64,000 nucleotides of DNA. It comes from Quillaja saponaria. Lineage: Eukaryota > Streptophyta > Magnoliopsida > Fabales > Quillajaceae. Below the pieces are notes generated by a model, which was not told the origin of the DNA, did not search any database, and saw only the letters and a list, made by a program, of their open reading frames with translations. The stretch lies in NCBI GenBank assembly GCA_029379385.1, contig CM055607.1:6634001-6698000 (forward strand). The letters run 5' to 3'. Positions 12,181-25,309 of this stretch are shown here, one piece after another (positions within the stretch are counted from its first letter, which is position 1; every line of letters begins with the position of its first letter). A program made the position numbers and the translations under genes.

Positions 12181-13870
12181 GCACCGAATTCTGTTTGCTG
12201 GTAAAACTTTTGTCATCTCTTGTTAATAATTTAGGAATTGGGTTTATTTTTAGTCTAATTTAACTTAATTTTGCTAGATAACTCATCTCTGATTATAGTT
12301 CCAGAAAAGATATATGCAAAATGTCTCAAATTGAGTACGACTCCCTACGGTTATATGAATCTATGAATCCAATCTAGGTGATCATTCAAGAGAGCAATAA
12401 ATCTAGTATCACTTTTTCCTTTTTTCTTGGAAGCATTCTCAAATTATTAAAAGATGATCGAGGACCAAGAATATAAAAAGAATAAATATAAATGACGAAG
12501 ACAATGTTCACAATTTATTTTAAAAATAATTGAGGTTGAGTTATAATTTTTGTGGGTATTATCAGGGAGAGGGTTTTTTAAACTATACATATTGTGTAAA
12601 ATCATCAAGGGTAGAAAAGCTATTGAACTAAAAACAATTTCAGCCAAACATAAAAATTATAAATCAACTCTTCATCCATCCATGAATATCTCTAGGTGTT
12701 GAAACTCATTAATACCAACACAGGCATGAATTTATATCAATGTTTCAGCTCTTCTAACAATTGATCAATACCCTTTTTGCAATTCATAAACTCTGTTCCT
12801 CGTTGTCATTTAAACAATTTATCCAAAACCAAAACAAAAGAAATTAAATATAGTTTTAGAAAACTTGTGGGCTCTTATCGTCTGCCGTTCATTGTTTACG
12901 GACAATGCACTGCAGAGGACATGATTATGGACACAGTTTTTTTTTTTTTTTACTTTTATTTGTGGTAAATGAAAGTGAAAGTGAAAAAGAAAAATATTGA
13001 GTCAATGTGACACTTGAATTCAGTGATAAATTGATACTTAGTTCGAAAATTTATTGTTTTATTGTAAAAAATAGTCAAAGCCATATTATTTATTTTATTG
13101 GGTGTCTCCATTTCTTCAGTCATGAGCTCAGCACTCAGCGACCCACTTCATCATTCTTCTTTGTTGAATTTGTCGATTTCCTCTTCTTCACTAGCTACAT
13201 TCTCAGGAAAAGATTCAAACTTTTTATTTATTTATGAAACCTTTCGGTTTTGGAACTCTAGCTCGAATTCCATTATCAATCTACCTTCGCAGTCTTTCTC
13301 GTCATTGTTCAACTTCAATGCAGAACTGAGAAATAGAATCTAACTATCAGAACCTGGGTACAGAACATACAGCCGATCAAAGAGATCATCTAACATGTTG
13401 AGAGAAAAAGAAAGAGGACTCAAAGGCCGTTATGCATAGAACATATGAACATTTTGAAAGTTACAGATTTTCTTGCTTCACAAGACACACAAATGATATT
13501 TTATTGTACAGATATAGCTTAGGAGTGGGATAGCAAAGAGTTATCTTGACAAGGACGTTCCAAATGTATTATCCTGTGCTTGTGTTTAGGAGATCACACT
13601 AAATAGTAAATTATATTACCTTGACCGTTCATTCATGAACTTGCATTTCAGGTGTACTTAAATATATATCTAAAATAAACTATGTAACTTTTTTGGATTA
13701 AGCCTGAAGATGCAACTATATATTTGCTTCACTCTCAATTCTGTAAAAAATAACATAAATTAAAACACCTGCAAATAATATTTGTTATATGCAGTATATA
13801 ATAACTGAATCATCCTTGACCTGTACACCAGGAATATCAATTCCACTATCCCGGCTTTTATAGAAATGTA
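12181..13870. other. Intergenic region with a second copy of the 5.0-5.8 kb block
   Basis: No gene is recognised. The region 12720-13790 shares ordered, diverged words with 5040-5770 (CTTCTAACAA...TCAATA; GGATAGCAAAGAG; TTATTTTGGCAAGG/TTATCTTGACAAGG; TTCATTCATGAA). Serine-rich open frames near 13098-13343 have no recognisable domain and I do not call them. Confidence 0.4.
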
Positions 13871-13877
13871 AATAAAT

Positions 13878-14010
13878 GTAAATCATCCAATTCTTCCACC
13901 AAAGCAATATAATCAAACAGTATGTATGTTAAGCTGTCAGTAAATCCAAACAGTGCATTTTATAGATTGTACTGTTCGGTTACATAGATTGGTGGAAGAA
14001 TTCGATTTAC
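13878..14010. repeat. 133-base hairpin with ~42-base arms
   Basis: The left arm (13878-13924) and right arm (13969-14010) are imperfect reverse complements. The outermost segment pairs GTAAATC...AATTCTTCCACCAA with TTGGTGGAAGAATTCGATTTAC. The loop is about 45 bases. Size and pairing fit either a tiny MITE or a miRNA-precursor-like foldback. I do not recognise a known plant miRNA in either arm. It lies 3' of the YRDC gene. Confidence 0.5.
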
Positions 14011-14537
14011 TATTATTAGCTCATGAGTTATGACTCCAATTTACTACATGCACAGAAGAGACAATAATGTCAACGTAAATCCTTTATCATAAACCATTGA
14101 AGACAGACATGCGATATAAGTTGGTGCACTTCGGCTGAAAAATAAACAAATTGAAGAAAAGCTTTGGTCCTCCTTACAACCATTGTGTCAGATTGAAACT
14201 CAGGACTATTGTGCTTTCAGGAACAATCATGTTTCTTTCCTGCAAAATCAATTAGATCTGGGTTCTCGTAATGCCATTATATGAAATATTTGGTTACCCC
14301 TGAGAAATGGGAAAATGATGCCACAGCTTACATTTGAGTCAATGATACTATATACAGTTTACACCAAAAAGGTAGTAGTAGTCTTCTGTGTGTTCAACAT
14401 CTACAATTCTTTGGTGGTACATAAGCATCAAAAAGAGAAGAAGGAAAATTAATATTTACAAGGATAGAGAGAGAATATTGACCAGCAGTTTTTGATTAGA
14501 TGCTGGATCTTTATAGGTTACAGATGTGTGATAACTT

Positions 14538-17500
14538 TCAAATGGCAGAGGGGATAAAGTTCTCTTCAAGAAATACACCTTTTAGGTCATCTTCCACTCC
14601 CATCCAATGTAATATAGGTCCCTGAACATCATACAGTCATAAAATAATTCAGAGTAGCAAAAGTTCTCCAACAATGCCCTAAAATGTGCTAAACTGGTTG
14701 CAATGTCATGGTTGTCAGTGGACCACCAAATTGCAAATAAAGTCAACATCTCAATTAACTTATAAATGTATTCAGTTCTCGTCATTAAAACATTTACTAC
14801 CCATCAAGTGTAAGCAAGCCACCCCATTCACAAGCTTAACTTATGCAATATAGACTTTTTATTCATTTTCTTTCCTTTTTCTTTTCCTGATTGCTGTGAA
14901 TAAATTATGAATTAACTGACTCATCCAACTTAGAAGTATTAATCTGAGAACAGTAAAGAGCTGATTACCTTTCCTTCCCGTATGACTGTAGGAGGAATTT
15001 TTGTCATGTCAACAACAGTGGATGGATCAGCCACTCTTACCCCACCATCAACAACAAAATCGAGACCCTAAAATAAACCAAAGTAAATAGTAAGCTTTTC
15101 TCCCCCTCCTTTTACAGGGATATAGAATGTAGATGATAGAACATAAGTGCTCAAGAAGAGGTCTACATCTGAATGATATTTTTATGTTTATTATGTTATA
15201 GGAGACAGAAACTAGTAAAAATAAGGAAGATTGTGTAATGCCGAAATGAGAAGGTACTGCAATTGAATCATCATATCAGTAACCGGAAGATGAGAAAGAA
15301 TTCGCGGGCATCAGTATGAAAGGGCACCCCAAATGCCATTACTATTCTTTCCTTTGGGTTGCAATTTACAAACACAAGTAGAACTTTCCTTTTGATAAGT
15401 AGTAATATAAGCTTATGACTCAAATAAAATGGTTGGTGATATGTCCACTACAGAAAATTGTTATGGGTACAAAATGGGCTTTGTTATAGTGAAAAACAAA
15501 AATTGTTGAGTGCACAAAATTCAGCCTATTTGTGCACTAACAATTTTGAGTAGTGTACATATCACTACCCAACAAAACTTACAACTACAATAGTTATTGA
15601 CCAAGGGTATGAAGTTGAAAAAAAAAATAGATAAAAGAAAACCTTCACTAAACTGAGCCATACCTCGGGTCCATATGCATCTGCTATCATAACTGGATCA
15701 ATCATCCACTCATTTTCCTTTGGGCACTTGACACTGACAGAAGGATCATATATTCAGGTATTATATCACAAAGGAATATGTGAAAGACATACATGAAGTA
15801 ACAGGCTAACAGCTATAATATGTCTGATCTGATCAACAGCAGTTAAGGAAAATTTGCCCAATCTCCTAAAAGTTATTTAAATATGATGAAGATATTTCAA
15901 TTCCAGAAAGTATTCCATTCCCTTAGAATAAATAAACAAATTAGACGAACCTAGTGCACAATAATGGTGCATCCATCTTCTCCAGTATTGCTTGACAAAT
16001 GGCATCATCAGGCATGCGAACACCCACATTTTTTCTTGCAGCATATTTGGCAGATGCAGTCCCATACCTTATGCACTGTTTAGGTAACTCTTTGCTTGCA
16101 GTTAAGATGAATGTGTACTGTCAAATAAAAGCTCTGTTAACGTACAAATCTCCAATTTCCACCAAAGTAGCATAGGCACATACTTGGAACACCAGAGGCA
16201 GCATGGCACATGTACAAGGACATGGAAAAACAACACAACAACATGGACATGTATGCATAATAGAGATATAAAATGTAGTGACAGATAATATAAAAATAAG
16301 ATAGTATCTAACAATTGATGAAATAATGCGATAATAACAGAAAGTGAAAGATGGCGACAATGATAAGAAAATAATTGGTGGTTTTTGATTCATCTTAATT
16401 ATGAGTTTATTTGAATTATGGGTGCTAGGCTTTTCAATTATGTAACTAGGCAAATTTCTTATTATCTAAGTTTGAGTAGTGATTTGGGGATTTAAGGTGT
16501 TGCACTTTAGGGATTTCGTTTTCTATTAACTCAGGTTACTATTTGAGAATTAAGGCAGGGTTTTTGGTCATAGAGATATCTAGCTTGAATATGTAGGGTT
16601 ATTATATCATTTACTACTCAGTCTTGAGTTAATGAATTATTGACCTGTTCAGCTATTGAATAATTCCTTTTTATTCCTACTATTCTTTCACTTTCACCTT
16701 CACCTCTCTTTTGCTATCTCCTTTGTCCTTTTCAGTCTCCTTCTTCATTCCATTCGACGTCACTCAAACATCAAATGCTTCAGTTACAATAATAAACAAT
16801 TAGGGATCTATGAATATCAAGCAACGCTTCACATTGTCCCTGTTTATCCACATTAAGTCTATATCAGACAGAGAAATTACTGTCGTTTTCATGTCCAGAA
16901 ATGGTAGGGGAGGGGTTTAACATCTCCATTTTCAGCTCTCGGATAGTAACTACTTGTACATTAAGTAAACTAATGTACACAACCCAATAAATACTGGAAT
17001 TCAACTAAAGAATTTGATGTAGTATTTTGCATGTTCCGATAACTTTCTTTTTCTCAAATAGGTCCTCAATTGTTTATTTCAGAATGACACGAGTCCTTCA
17101 TATTGAATATTATAGATTATATCCCGATTATCTGGACAGGATTGTACTTGTTTCTTTAGACACACAGCCTGTCCAAGATGTGTTGTACATGTATTGAATG
17201 TACTTCATAGGTCTTCACTCCGATATTTGTAAAAGCTACTTGAACACATCAAGTAGATATCCAACAGATGCTCACAAGTATTAAGAAGTGATACCAGGCT
17301 CACAAATAGGAAATAGTCCCAATAATAGAATGTTTCTCTGAGAATTTATCTTACACCAAAAATCTTCACCGTTACCAAGTAACCATCAAAATTAAATTAT
17401 TTTGGAAATTCACCCATCACACTACCAAGTTGGGGAAAATGGAGAAGGGTGGCACTGCAAAGGTCAAAATCCATTGATCTTTGGCATAGAGAATTAAGAT

Positions 17501-19454
17501 ATAATGTGAAAAGCCAAAAGATGGAGGCATCCAATGGCCCTCCCAATCCTCTTCATGCTCTCTACTATACAACTATACGTTATAGTGGCCCAAAGAAGCT
17601 GCTACTACTTTTCCTCTTTCTGAGATATAATAGTATGGCCATTAAAACATACTTACAGGTCCAGGTAAGCAATGCTTTACAGCTTTAAATATATTTGCAT
17701 GACCTTGTCCATCACCACACGGAAACCCTGTTGTATACTTGTCTATATCCCGGAAAGAGTGGCACAGAATGCTAAGAGGCTGCACATACCAATTGTCAAT
17801 AAGTGCAAATAAGAAATTGTAAAACAAATAGAAATTAGCCAATCAGCAAGGTTTTTTTTCCAAAAGCGTGCACTACCAAACATAAGCTGAATTAATTACA
17901 AGCATGTATTACAATAGCAACAGTGAGTACTATGTTGAGACTGTTGAGCTTATCCTAAAGCACAGAGTACTGGTGATTAAAAAAAAAAAAAAAAAAATCT
18001 TTGTTCCTCACCTTTGAAGCTTCTATGTTCTTGATTCTGCACGGGAAAACGAGATCCTTAGTCAACTGAGGGTGAGGGACAAATCAATAAGGAAAAAAGA
18101 TTTTTTAAGTTCAGCTACCTACGAAGACGTTCAATAGCTGAGTGACTTCTCAAATCACATGCTATTGCATACCTACATCAAAAAGGGAACAGCCGAAGTC
18201 ACTGTGTTATGAAGGGCGGACAAATGCGAAAACTGAAAAACTAAAAAAGGAAGAGGGTGCAACAATATAATCTATGAAGTCATTTATTCCTTCATATGAA
18301 TTGAGAGTAATATGGCTAGGAAATTGGATATGATATAGCCACCGTGTATTTGCAACATAATCACTTGTAAAAAGAAGAAGAAGTAGATGAAACACAATTA
18401 AAACTTTTCAAGGCTCAAGCATTTGAAAATTAAAGGAGCAAAAACCCCCCAACCAGTTGATCTTAGTAAAGAAACTTGGCTATCTCATTGATCTGACTCA
18501 TAAATACTACCAAAAAAAAAGCTAGACTCTAACTATTTAAGATCTGATTTTCACATATAAATTGTCTTCCAAAATCCTCACCAATCTAATGGGGGTTTTA
18601 ATTTAACATGAAATTATATAATCTCATAAATAGAAGATCACATGATTTGGCCTACATAATTATATTTAAAACAATGAGACTGACAGTACAATCTTGAATG
18701 AGCCGAATTGCCAAGACTAAATGACACCGCGTCAAGCCTTGAATTGGGGAGGACAACAAGAGGCGAGGTAGTGAGAAATTAATAAATAGATAAGCATACA
18801 TAGTGTCGGTAGGAATTACTCCAACAGCCCCTTCTTTCAAAAGGTTAACAACTGGTTCCAATTTCCAAGTGTCAGCCCCAGATGGATCAGCTTCAACATA
18901 AAGCAAACCATCCTCCTGGTGTAATCAAATTCAATATCCAACAAAATCAGCATTTGTATATGTTGCTACATGAACCATGCATTAGGAGAAACAAGAGTTT
19001 CTATGCCCTCAGAATCAGAAACTCAAAGAAACTATCCATCATCTATAGGCATAATAACCCAATTGAAAAAAAATTAAAAAAAATTCATATCCCTTTTTTG
19101 TGCTTAATTTATCTCCCGGGCTTAGGGTGAGCATAAAAAACTTGAAGATCCATAGGACGATATAAAAGGACTTGTATAAACATACTTGCATATATCACAA
19201 AGTCACAATCGAAAGCTGCAGCTAAGGAAAAGCCAAGAGAAGAAAAACAATACCTTAGTGAAGCGCGGAGCTGAATATTTGAGACGCTTAGGGCTTCGCT
19301 TAATAGCCATAGCCAATATTCTGCAGTTTCGGGTTTTGGGCGGGCCGAAAGAGACACGGATTGGGAACGATGGCAAAGTGGAATTTGCTAAAGAGAGACG
19401 GAATGAGAACGAAAACGCTGCGTCACGACCGTACAGTTTCACTTCCGAAGCCAT
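14538..19454 (-). CDS. YRDC: YrdC/Sua5-domain threonylcarbamoyl-AMP synthase, nine exons
   Basis: The enzyme makes L-threonylcarbamoyl-AMP from threonine, bicarbonate and ATP, the first step of the universal tRNA t6A37 modification. Exons on the minus strand, with GT/AG borders and matching phases: 19454-19254, 18915-18800, 18172-18119, 18036-18012, 17779-17657, 16117-15951, 15733-15664, 15067-14969 and 14621-14538. Together they give 939 bases, or 312 residues. The first about 65 residues are Ser/Arg-rich and look like an organelle transit peptide. The YrdC core then shows GVIPTDTMYAIACD, IKNIEASKPLSILC (nucleotide and substrate binding), TGFPCGDGQGHANIFKAVKHCLPGPYTFI, NVGVRMPDD and LDFVVDGGVR. 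The last exon encodes GPILHWMGVEDD and ends in PSAI. Exon 4 is only 25 bases. Intron 7 carries a small inverted-repeat MITE. Family identity is sure; whether the product acts in plastid, mitochondrion or cytosol is not shown. Confidence 0.9.
15431..15573. mobile_element. Small inverted-repeat MITE inside YRDC intron 7
   Basis: Left end GGTTGGTGATATGTCCACTA pairs with the reverse complement of the right end, GTTGGGTAGTGATATGTACA, and pairing continues inward through CAAAATTGTTA on both sides. A second inner hairpin, GTGCACAAA...TTTGTGCAC, sits in the middle. No coding content is seen. Confidence 0.6.
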
Positions 19455-19555
19455 TGCGGCCTCAGCTGCTCACATACAAGCAATTGAAAGACAGAGAAAT
19501 CTGGAACCGCAGAGCTTCACAAGCTACTAGCATAGTAGCATTGGCGAGAGAATGA

Positions 19556-21000
19556 AAGACACAGCTGAGGGTACAATGAAGCTTAAAAGGATTTTGACTA
19601 TAATTTACTTTTCATATGTTTGTAGTTTATTTTTATCAATCTCGTTCTAATTATTTTTTAGGGAAATTTTTTAAATTAATTTTATGTGACTTCAAATATA
19701 GCTTTATAGGACATCAAAATTGACTATATATATATAGAAAATCAGACTTGCAAAATTATAAAATTACATCTTTAATATTATAAGATATTTGTATTTGATT
19801 ATAGTTCAAAAAAATTAATCCAATGTTTAGTTTTAAATTTTTTTATTATAATTCGATTATTTTTTAATTTTTTTTTGTTATAGTTAAAAGATATATAAAC
19901 AATAATTTGATACTAAACCAAATTTCATAATAATGAAGTTTGACCAACTAAAAAAATTATAATGTTCATACTACTTTTAATAATAACATTAACATCTCTT
20001 AATATTATTGTTACATCACTTAAAACTTACTCAATAGTAAATATTTGTTCTATTTTCACAGGTAGTAGTATATATATATATTTAAATTGTTTAAGCTAAC
20101 TATATGATTTTAATATTTATAAAAAAACTTCAATCAAATTAGTTTTTTATTATATTTTTTTTACTCCTAATATTGTTGATACGTCACTTAAAACTTAGTC
20201 AATAGTAAATATATGTCTTATTTTCACGTTAATAGATAATAACTATATATTTTTATATTTTATATATATTTATATTTAAATTGTTTAATCTTAATTAGGG
20301 ATTTTAATATTTATAAGAAAAACTTCAATCAAATTATTTTTTTATTATAATAGAAAAAGATACAATATTGATTTAAATAAAACATACTTACTATTTTTTT
20401 AATAATTTTGATTAAAAAAATCAATAATTTGATTAAGTACTAATAAAATTTTAAATCAATTATTTCAAATATTATAAGTAATTCATATCAAACAATATAT
20501 ATAACTTATAAGTGAAGAAAAGCCTTATTTTCTTTTTAGGAGGAATCGTATTTTTTGACGAATCTAAACCACTGGTTATCATGTGTAGAACATTAGCATA
20601 CATCCTTGACTGCAAAACTTGGCTCAAATTCATTAGAAAATGCAATCTACTAGAGTTTTGCACGATAATTTGATCTACAAAACACAAGATATTGGTATAA
20701 ATATGGGAAGAATATTGAAACAAATTGGAAACTTAATCTCGATGACAAAATTGAAAACTGCCTCAAAGTTGAGGTACAGAACATGTAATGTGGGTTTGGC
20801 CCTTCTTTTATTACTTTTGCTGGCAAATACTTGGTAAGTTTATAAGCGCCAGCATTGATGCATATCACATTAACAAAATAATTATTCAACCACAATCACA
20901 ATAAAATTTCATATCATATGGTAGATAAATGATGGTTTCACTGTTACATGCAAGGAAAACTGGAAAAAGGCATAACTAAGCTAAAACAATAAGTAATAAA
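19556..21000. other. Intergenic AT-rich spacer between YRDC and TOM20
   Basis: This holds the upstream flank of YRDC and the downstream flank of TOM20 (both minus strand). From 19600 to 20500 it is extremely AT-rich, with an internal diverged direct repeat: ACTTACTCAATAGTAAATATTTGTT... near 20025 and ACTTAGTCAATAGTAAATATATGTC... near 20190, each followed by TTTAAATTGTTTAA. No gene is supported. Confidence 0.45.
20025..20340. repeat. Diverged ~165-base tandem direct repeat
   Basis: Two adjacent units share, in the same order: TGTTACATCACTTAAAACTTACTCA / TGATACGTCACTTAAAACTTAGTCA, then TTTTCACAGGTAGTAG / TTTTCACGTTAATAG, then TTTAAATTGTTTAA, then AAACTTCAATCAAATTA. The repeat is non-coding. 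Confidence 0.5.
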
Positions 21001-21079
21001 TCGTGATTCTAAATAATCAATGTATCACTTTGACTCTTGTGTGATTTCCAAAGCACAGAATGCAAACCAAATGCTTTGC

Positions 21080-23979
21080 TTATCGAGCAGGTGGAGGAGG
21101 AGGAGGCATTTGAGATTTTGCAAATCCCACCCATGCAACAATTCCAACAGCAAGAATTACCCATCCAAATATGTCGTACTTTAGATCGCTGCTCGTCTTT
21201 TTCTTTGCAGACTGAAAAAAGAAGGGGTAGAAATAGATCTCTCAAGTATATGGAGCATAAATCATTTGGTTCTCTTCTTCTAAGTTCTCTGAGCAGAGCA
21301 TTACACAACTAAAAGTGAGTTTATGTATACCACATCATAACACTACATAGATGTCGAAAATCAGAAATGAACAACAAATTCAGAAATGTGTTCATAAGAT
21401 ATGCACCAGAAAATTTGACACTGAAGGACTTAATTAACAATGAATAGAAGAACCAACTGGCTCAAAGCTCCAGACAGTAAACTTCCAGAAAGAAGAGTTG
21501 GGAAAACGTAAGAAGTGGTTTACAGATCATGTAAAGCAGTCAATCATAAAACTCACAGAACGGTAATAATGACATTCACGCGGTCAGAACATATTCCAGT
21601 AGATTCAATTCAATTATCACCATTTTCAGGATAGAGGTCTAGATTTGTTGAATTAATTCCTACTCCTTTCCAGCTTCCAAATATACAGTAAAATATGTTG
21701 GAAGATGCAAATCTGGTGATTGCGAAAAACAAAATTATATAACCATAAATGTAAGTACAACACCCCACCATTCCACATCTAAAATTATATAACCATAATG
21801 CATAAACAAGTAAACAACTAAGAATAAATCAATTATTACTATAATGCAGAAGTCAGTTAAGGTAGCAAGATAAAATTATATCAACATCAGCGATACTGCA
21901 AAGAAGTTTAACACCGAAACCACAATGACATGCATGCACACACACACACACATATATATATATACACATCGAGAGAGAGGTCTTAAGGATCACCTTTGTA
22001 CCCGATGAAGTAGAAGGTCCAGATGTTCCTAATGCCTGCTGAGCACGGTCACGATTATGGATTTCCTCATGGAGTTGAGGAGCCTAAAGATACATTACTT
22101 AGAGATTAGTAAGACATGAAATCAATTTGAGAAGTAAGTTTGCATTTGCATTTTATGCTCTAAAACATTTCACCAGAAATAATTGTCACAATCACTGACT
22201 AAACAGTTAAAGGTACCTTTTTGAAAATACTCAGTACGTCCATGATTCAGCAATCAAATCAACTTGCAGTTCTTATGTAGCTATTATAGAGGATACATAC
22301 AGAAGATCAAGAGACTAAAAAACTCAGTTGCAATTGGAATCCCCAATGCAGGCAAAAGATGGCAATCATAAAATGCTCTTGCCACTCTCGTCTGCTATCA
22401 TTATTAAAATACTACTTCTGTGTCAGTGAAATAAAATTTTAACTCTTGGGGAAAAAAGATTATGGTTCCTTGACGAAAAATAAGCAGATTGAAAACCTGG
22501 TAAACTTTATATTGAATAATTATATAGCACTTCAAAGCAAAAGTGATCTCAAGTTATATTTGGTAAATTTAGATTGAAACAAACTTTTCTACTTTTAAAG
22601 ACAACATAGTTACATGGATAACAAGATGGAATGCGAACAAAAATAGCACTATCCCAAAGTACTAGAAAGAGGAATACCTTATCTGCTACTTCCAAAGACT
22701 TCTTATAGAGTTCATTCCCAGGATCCTACAAAAACCAAAAACTAGTTTAACACACATATAGTTTCATAAAGAAGGTGCATTACTTTGTAAAAAACAAACA
22801 CAAAGTTAATGTTCATTTGTTTTGAGAGATATATAGATCAATTCTGATTGATTCTTTTCCTATAGAGAAATTAAAATGGGTACATACTTCATCAACAGCT
22901 TGCTGAAAGTACACAGCTGCCTTATCAAAATAAACCTTGGCCTCCTCCTGATCAGGAGTTAAAAACGCATAAGAAGTATGGGCATTGCCCAGGCACCACA
23001 ATGTTTCATGTTTCTTGGGATCAACCAACAATGCCTCCTCCAGCTTTGAAATTGCATCTGATAATCAAGGAAGGAACCCATAACGAAAATTCAGAAAATT
23101 GGATCTTGATCAGGTTCAGCCGAAACAAATTCAAATTTTGGATCATTGTAATTGATAACTCAAAAAAGGTTCAGGAATTATCACAACATTTTGACCAAAG
23201 TCCTGCAACAACAAGCCTTATCCAAAGTCCTAAATTGGATACTTGTACAACTAGTAGATATCATGTAAATGAATTGTTTTCCGCCACTTATAGTCCAATT
23301 CAAAAGTACTTAACTGATGATGACGACCCAAAAACAAAAATTTCTCGGATTTCCACAATTCCTTAGCAAATGATTCACATTTAACAAAATTCAGGATTCG
23401 AAAAGAAAAAAAAATACTCAGAACTTAGAATCACACATTTCTTAAGGCCATATCTTCCAAAGAAGAAGAATTAGCACCTTGAATCATCTTCTTTGAGTCA
23501 GGAAAACTCTGAAACTGAGACAACTCTAACAGAGCTCCACCCCACCTTGTCAAGTTCTGCAAAATTTAGAAAACAAATGATTTTCTAAAAAGCGAATCTG
23601 CCGCTGTCTAACATTTATACAATTCAATAATACCCAACCCCTCTCAATGGACACAAACTGCTTTCTAAAATGATCCAAATTATCTCCTTGCATTTGATAC
23701 CAAAAATCATTCCAAAAAAAAAAAAGAGAGAGAGAAACATCAAATATTTATTCACAAATTACCAAAAAAAAACTCATAGTTCTAATTTCCACGGATAAAT
23801 TTTCTCAGAAACCATACAAGCTTCAATCACGTGCTGATAAACAAAAAGGAGGAACAGATCAAGGAATGGGACACACTAACGTCGGCATCGAGAGGGTTCG
23901 TGTTGTATGTAGCTTCGGCAGTCTTACGTGCGTGCTCGAAGAACAACAACCGATCGAATTCACTCGCCTGCAAATCCAT
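21080..23979 (-). CDS. TOM20: Mitochondrial import receptor subunit TOM20 (plant type), six exons
   Basis: This outer-membrane receptor recognises mitochondrial presequences and passes them to the TOM pore. Exons: 23979-23881, 23556-23478, 23057-22888, 22725-22678, 22083-21994 and 21211-21080. All have GT/AG borders with consistent phases, total 618 bases and give 205 residues, the usual plant TOM20 size. The start [19 protein letters not shown] is typical. It is followed by the helical TPR-like core ([59 protein letters not shown]). Next come a Ser/Thr/Lys-rich linker and a C-terminal hydrophobic helix ([20 protein letters not shown]), which ends in a proline run plus AR. Plant TOM20 is anchored by its C-terminus, opposite to animal and fungal Tom20, and this tail agrees. 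Intron 5 contains a (CA)n(TA)n microsatellite. Confidence 0.95.
21936..21966. repeat. (CA)n(TA)n compound microsatellite
   Basis: The run GCACACACACACACACATATATATATATACAC lies in TOM20 intron 5. It is a simple repeat that is probably polymorphic. Confidence 0.8.
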
Positions 23980-24009
23980 GTCCACCCAAAATTTTTCTCT
24001 TTCGTCCCC

Positions 24010-24025
24010 TTTGTTAGGGTTTTGG
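24010..24025 (-). promoter_or_regulatory. Telo-box in TOM20 5' leader
   Basis: The plus strand reads TTAGGGTTTT, so the minus strand has AAAACCCTAA about 35 bases before the TOM20 ATG. Telo-boxes (AAACCCTAA) are known near starts of plant growth-related genes; the functional reading is inference. Confidence 0.45.
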
Positions 24026-24179
24026 GTTTTGTTTTTCCAGGAAAAGACACGGCTTGAGCGTGCTTTCCCAGTAAACTATGAAAGTCAGTCAGTACTGATC
24101 CGATGGTTCGGCAACATGTTAGGCGGTTTCTGAGTGTACAGACTCCTAAATCTGAAGACTTAATTACGTACACGCGCGA

Positions 24180-25125
24180 CAGGACGCGTTGTGTTGTATT
24201 CTATTTCTAGTGTCTGCAAATCTAAAAATAAATAGAGTGACACGTTAAACTTGAGCATTAGGACACTCGCGGCCGGTCAGTGAAACAGCTGCTCCAGTAA
24301 TTTTCAGAAAAGTCCCTAAAATATAATGTAATTTCTCGTACATTAAGGAAAATTACTATTTTTTCACTTTTGTCCCTCTAAAATATTGATAGAAACGTAT
24401 GCCCTACTTATGTAGACAAAAATGAGACAAGAAATTGTATGATAATCGAAGTAGAATCTCATTAATAGTTATAGCTTGTAGTCTACAAACATACCAACTT
24501 TATTTTATTTTTAAAATTTCTCAACATGGTAACCAAAAAAATATATATTAACTTTTGTTATTTGTCAAATTATAAGTAAAATTAAAAATTTGTTCCTTAA
24601 TCATTTTTACTTGACTCGACCCTCTCATTTATAAAGAAAAGAATTTCAAACAATATTAATTAGGTTTACTAGCTAAATCATGACCACATTCATTTCATTT
24701 TATATTTTCAATCATTATTTTATATATTTATAAACAGTCAGAGAATCAAGTCTCACATCAACTGTGTACTAGAGTGATCTTGACCATATAAGAGTATTTT
24801 TCTTTTCTTATCATATGCCTTTTTGGAATGTCAAATGTTTCTTTCTAATAACAACCCCGTGAGACCCTTTCAACCAAAATGAATAATATATGACATGGAT
24901 AGTGAGCCCGACATATATAATGCTCAAATTACAAGTTAGGATTGAACAAGGAACTATTATGTGTGCTGAATACGTTGGAATACAACTCACAAATAAATTG
25001 AAAACTTATTATCCATACATAATAAGTAAATATTACTATTGAGTGTCTAGCTTGGCAATCAGATTGGGTTTCTAGTTTGTACATCTGGTGAATTCACCTT
25101 GATCCCCGGTATTACCTTCGCCAGG
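24180..25125. other. Intergenic spacer between TOM20 and the peptide cluster
   Basis: Divergent spacer between minus-strand TOM20 and the first plus-strand peptide gene. It is AT-rich apart from CGCGTTG and CTCGCGGCCGG near 24185 and 24270. No gene is supported. Confidence 0.4.
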
Positions 25126-25126
25126 C

Positions 25127-25260
25127 CACCAAAAGTTGTGTCCTTTCATAATTTTTGGAATGTAACTTACAAATGATGATCACTAAATTTGCAGCAGTCA
25201 TGCATGTTCATTTTACATTATTGTTTCAAGAAATTCACCCTATAAATTATATATATGCCT
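25127..25260 (+). promoter_or_regulatory. Conserved peptide-family promoter module, copy 1
   Basis: It starts CCACCAAAAGTTGTGTCCTT and continues with TTTGGAATGTAACTTACAAATGATGATCACTAAATTTGCA. The same ordered words recur before the later cluster genes. A TATA-like stretch (CTATAAATTATATATATG) lies near 25240-25257, about 60 bases before the ATG. Confidence 0.55.
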
Positions 25261-25309
25261 GTGTGAAGGAAAACAACCTAATTTGTAGAAGCAAAGTATT
25301 AATTTCAAT

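Noticed and set aside
13007..13343. Overlapping Ser-rich and hydrophobic open frames
   Set aside because: They fall in a duplicated non-coding block and the other copy (about 5.2-5.6 kb) does not preserve the frames.
19186..19555. Plus-strand open frames of 64-114 codons
   Set aside because: Antisense shadows of YRDC exon 1, which has family homology and correct splicing.
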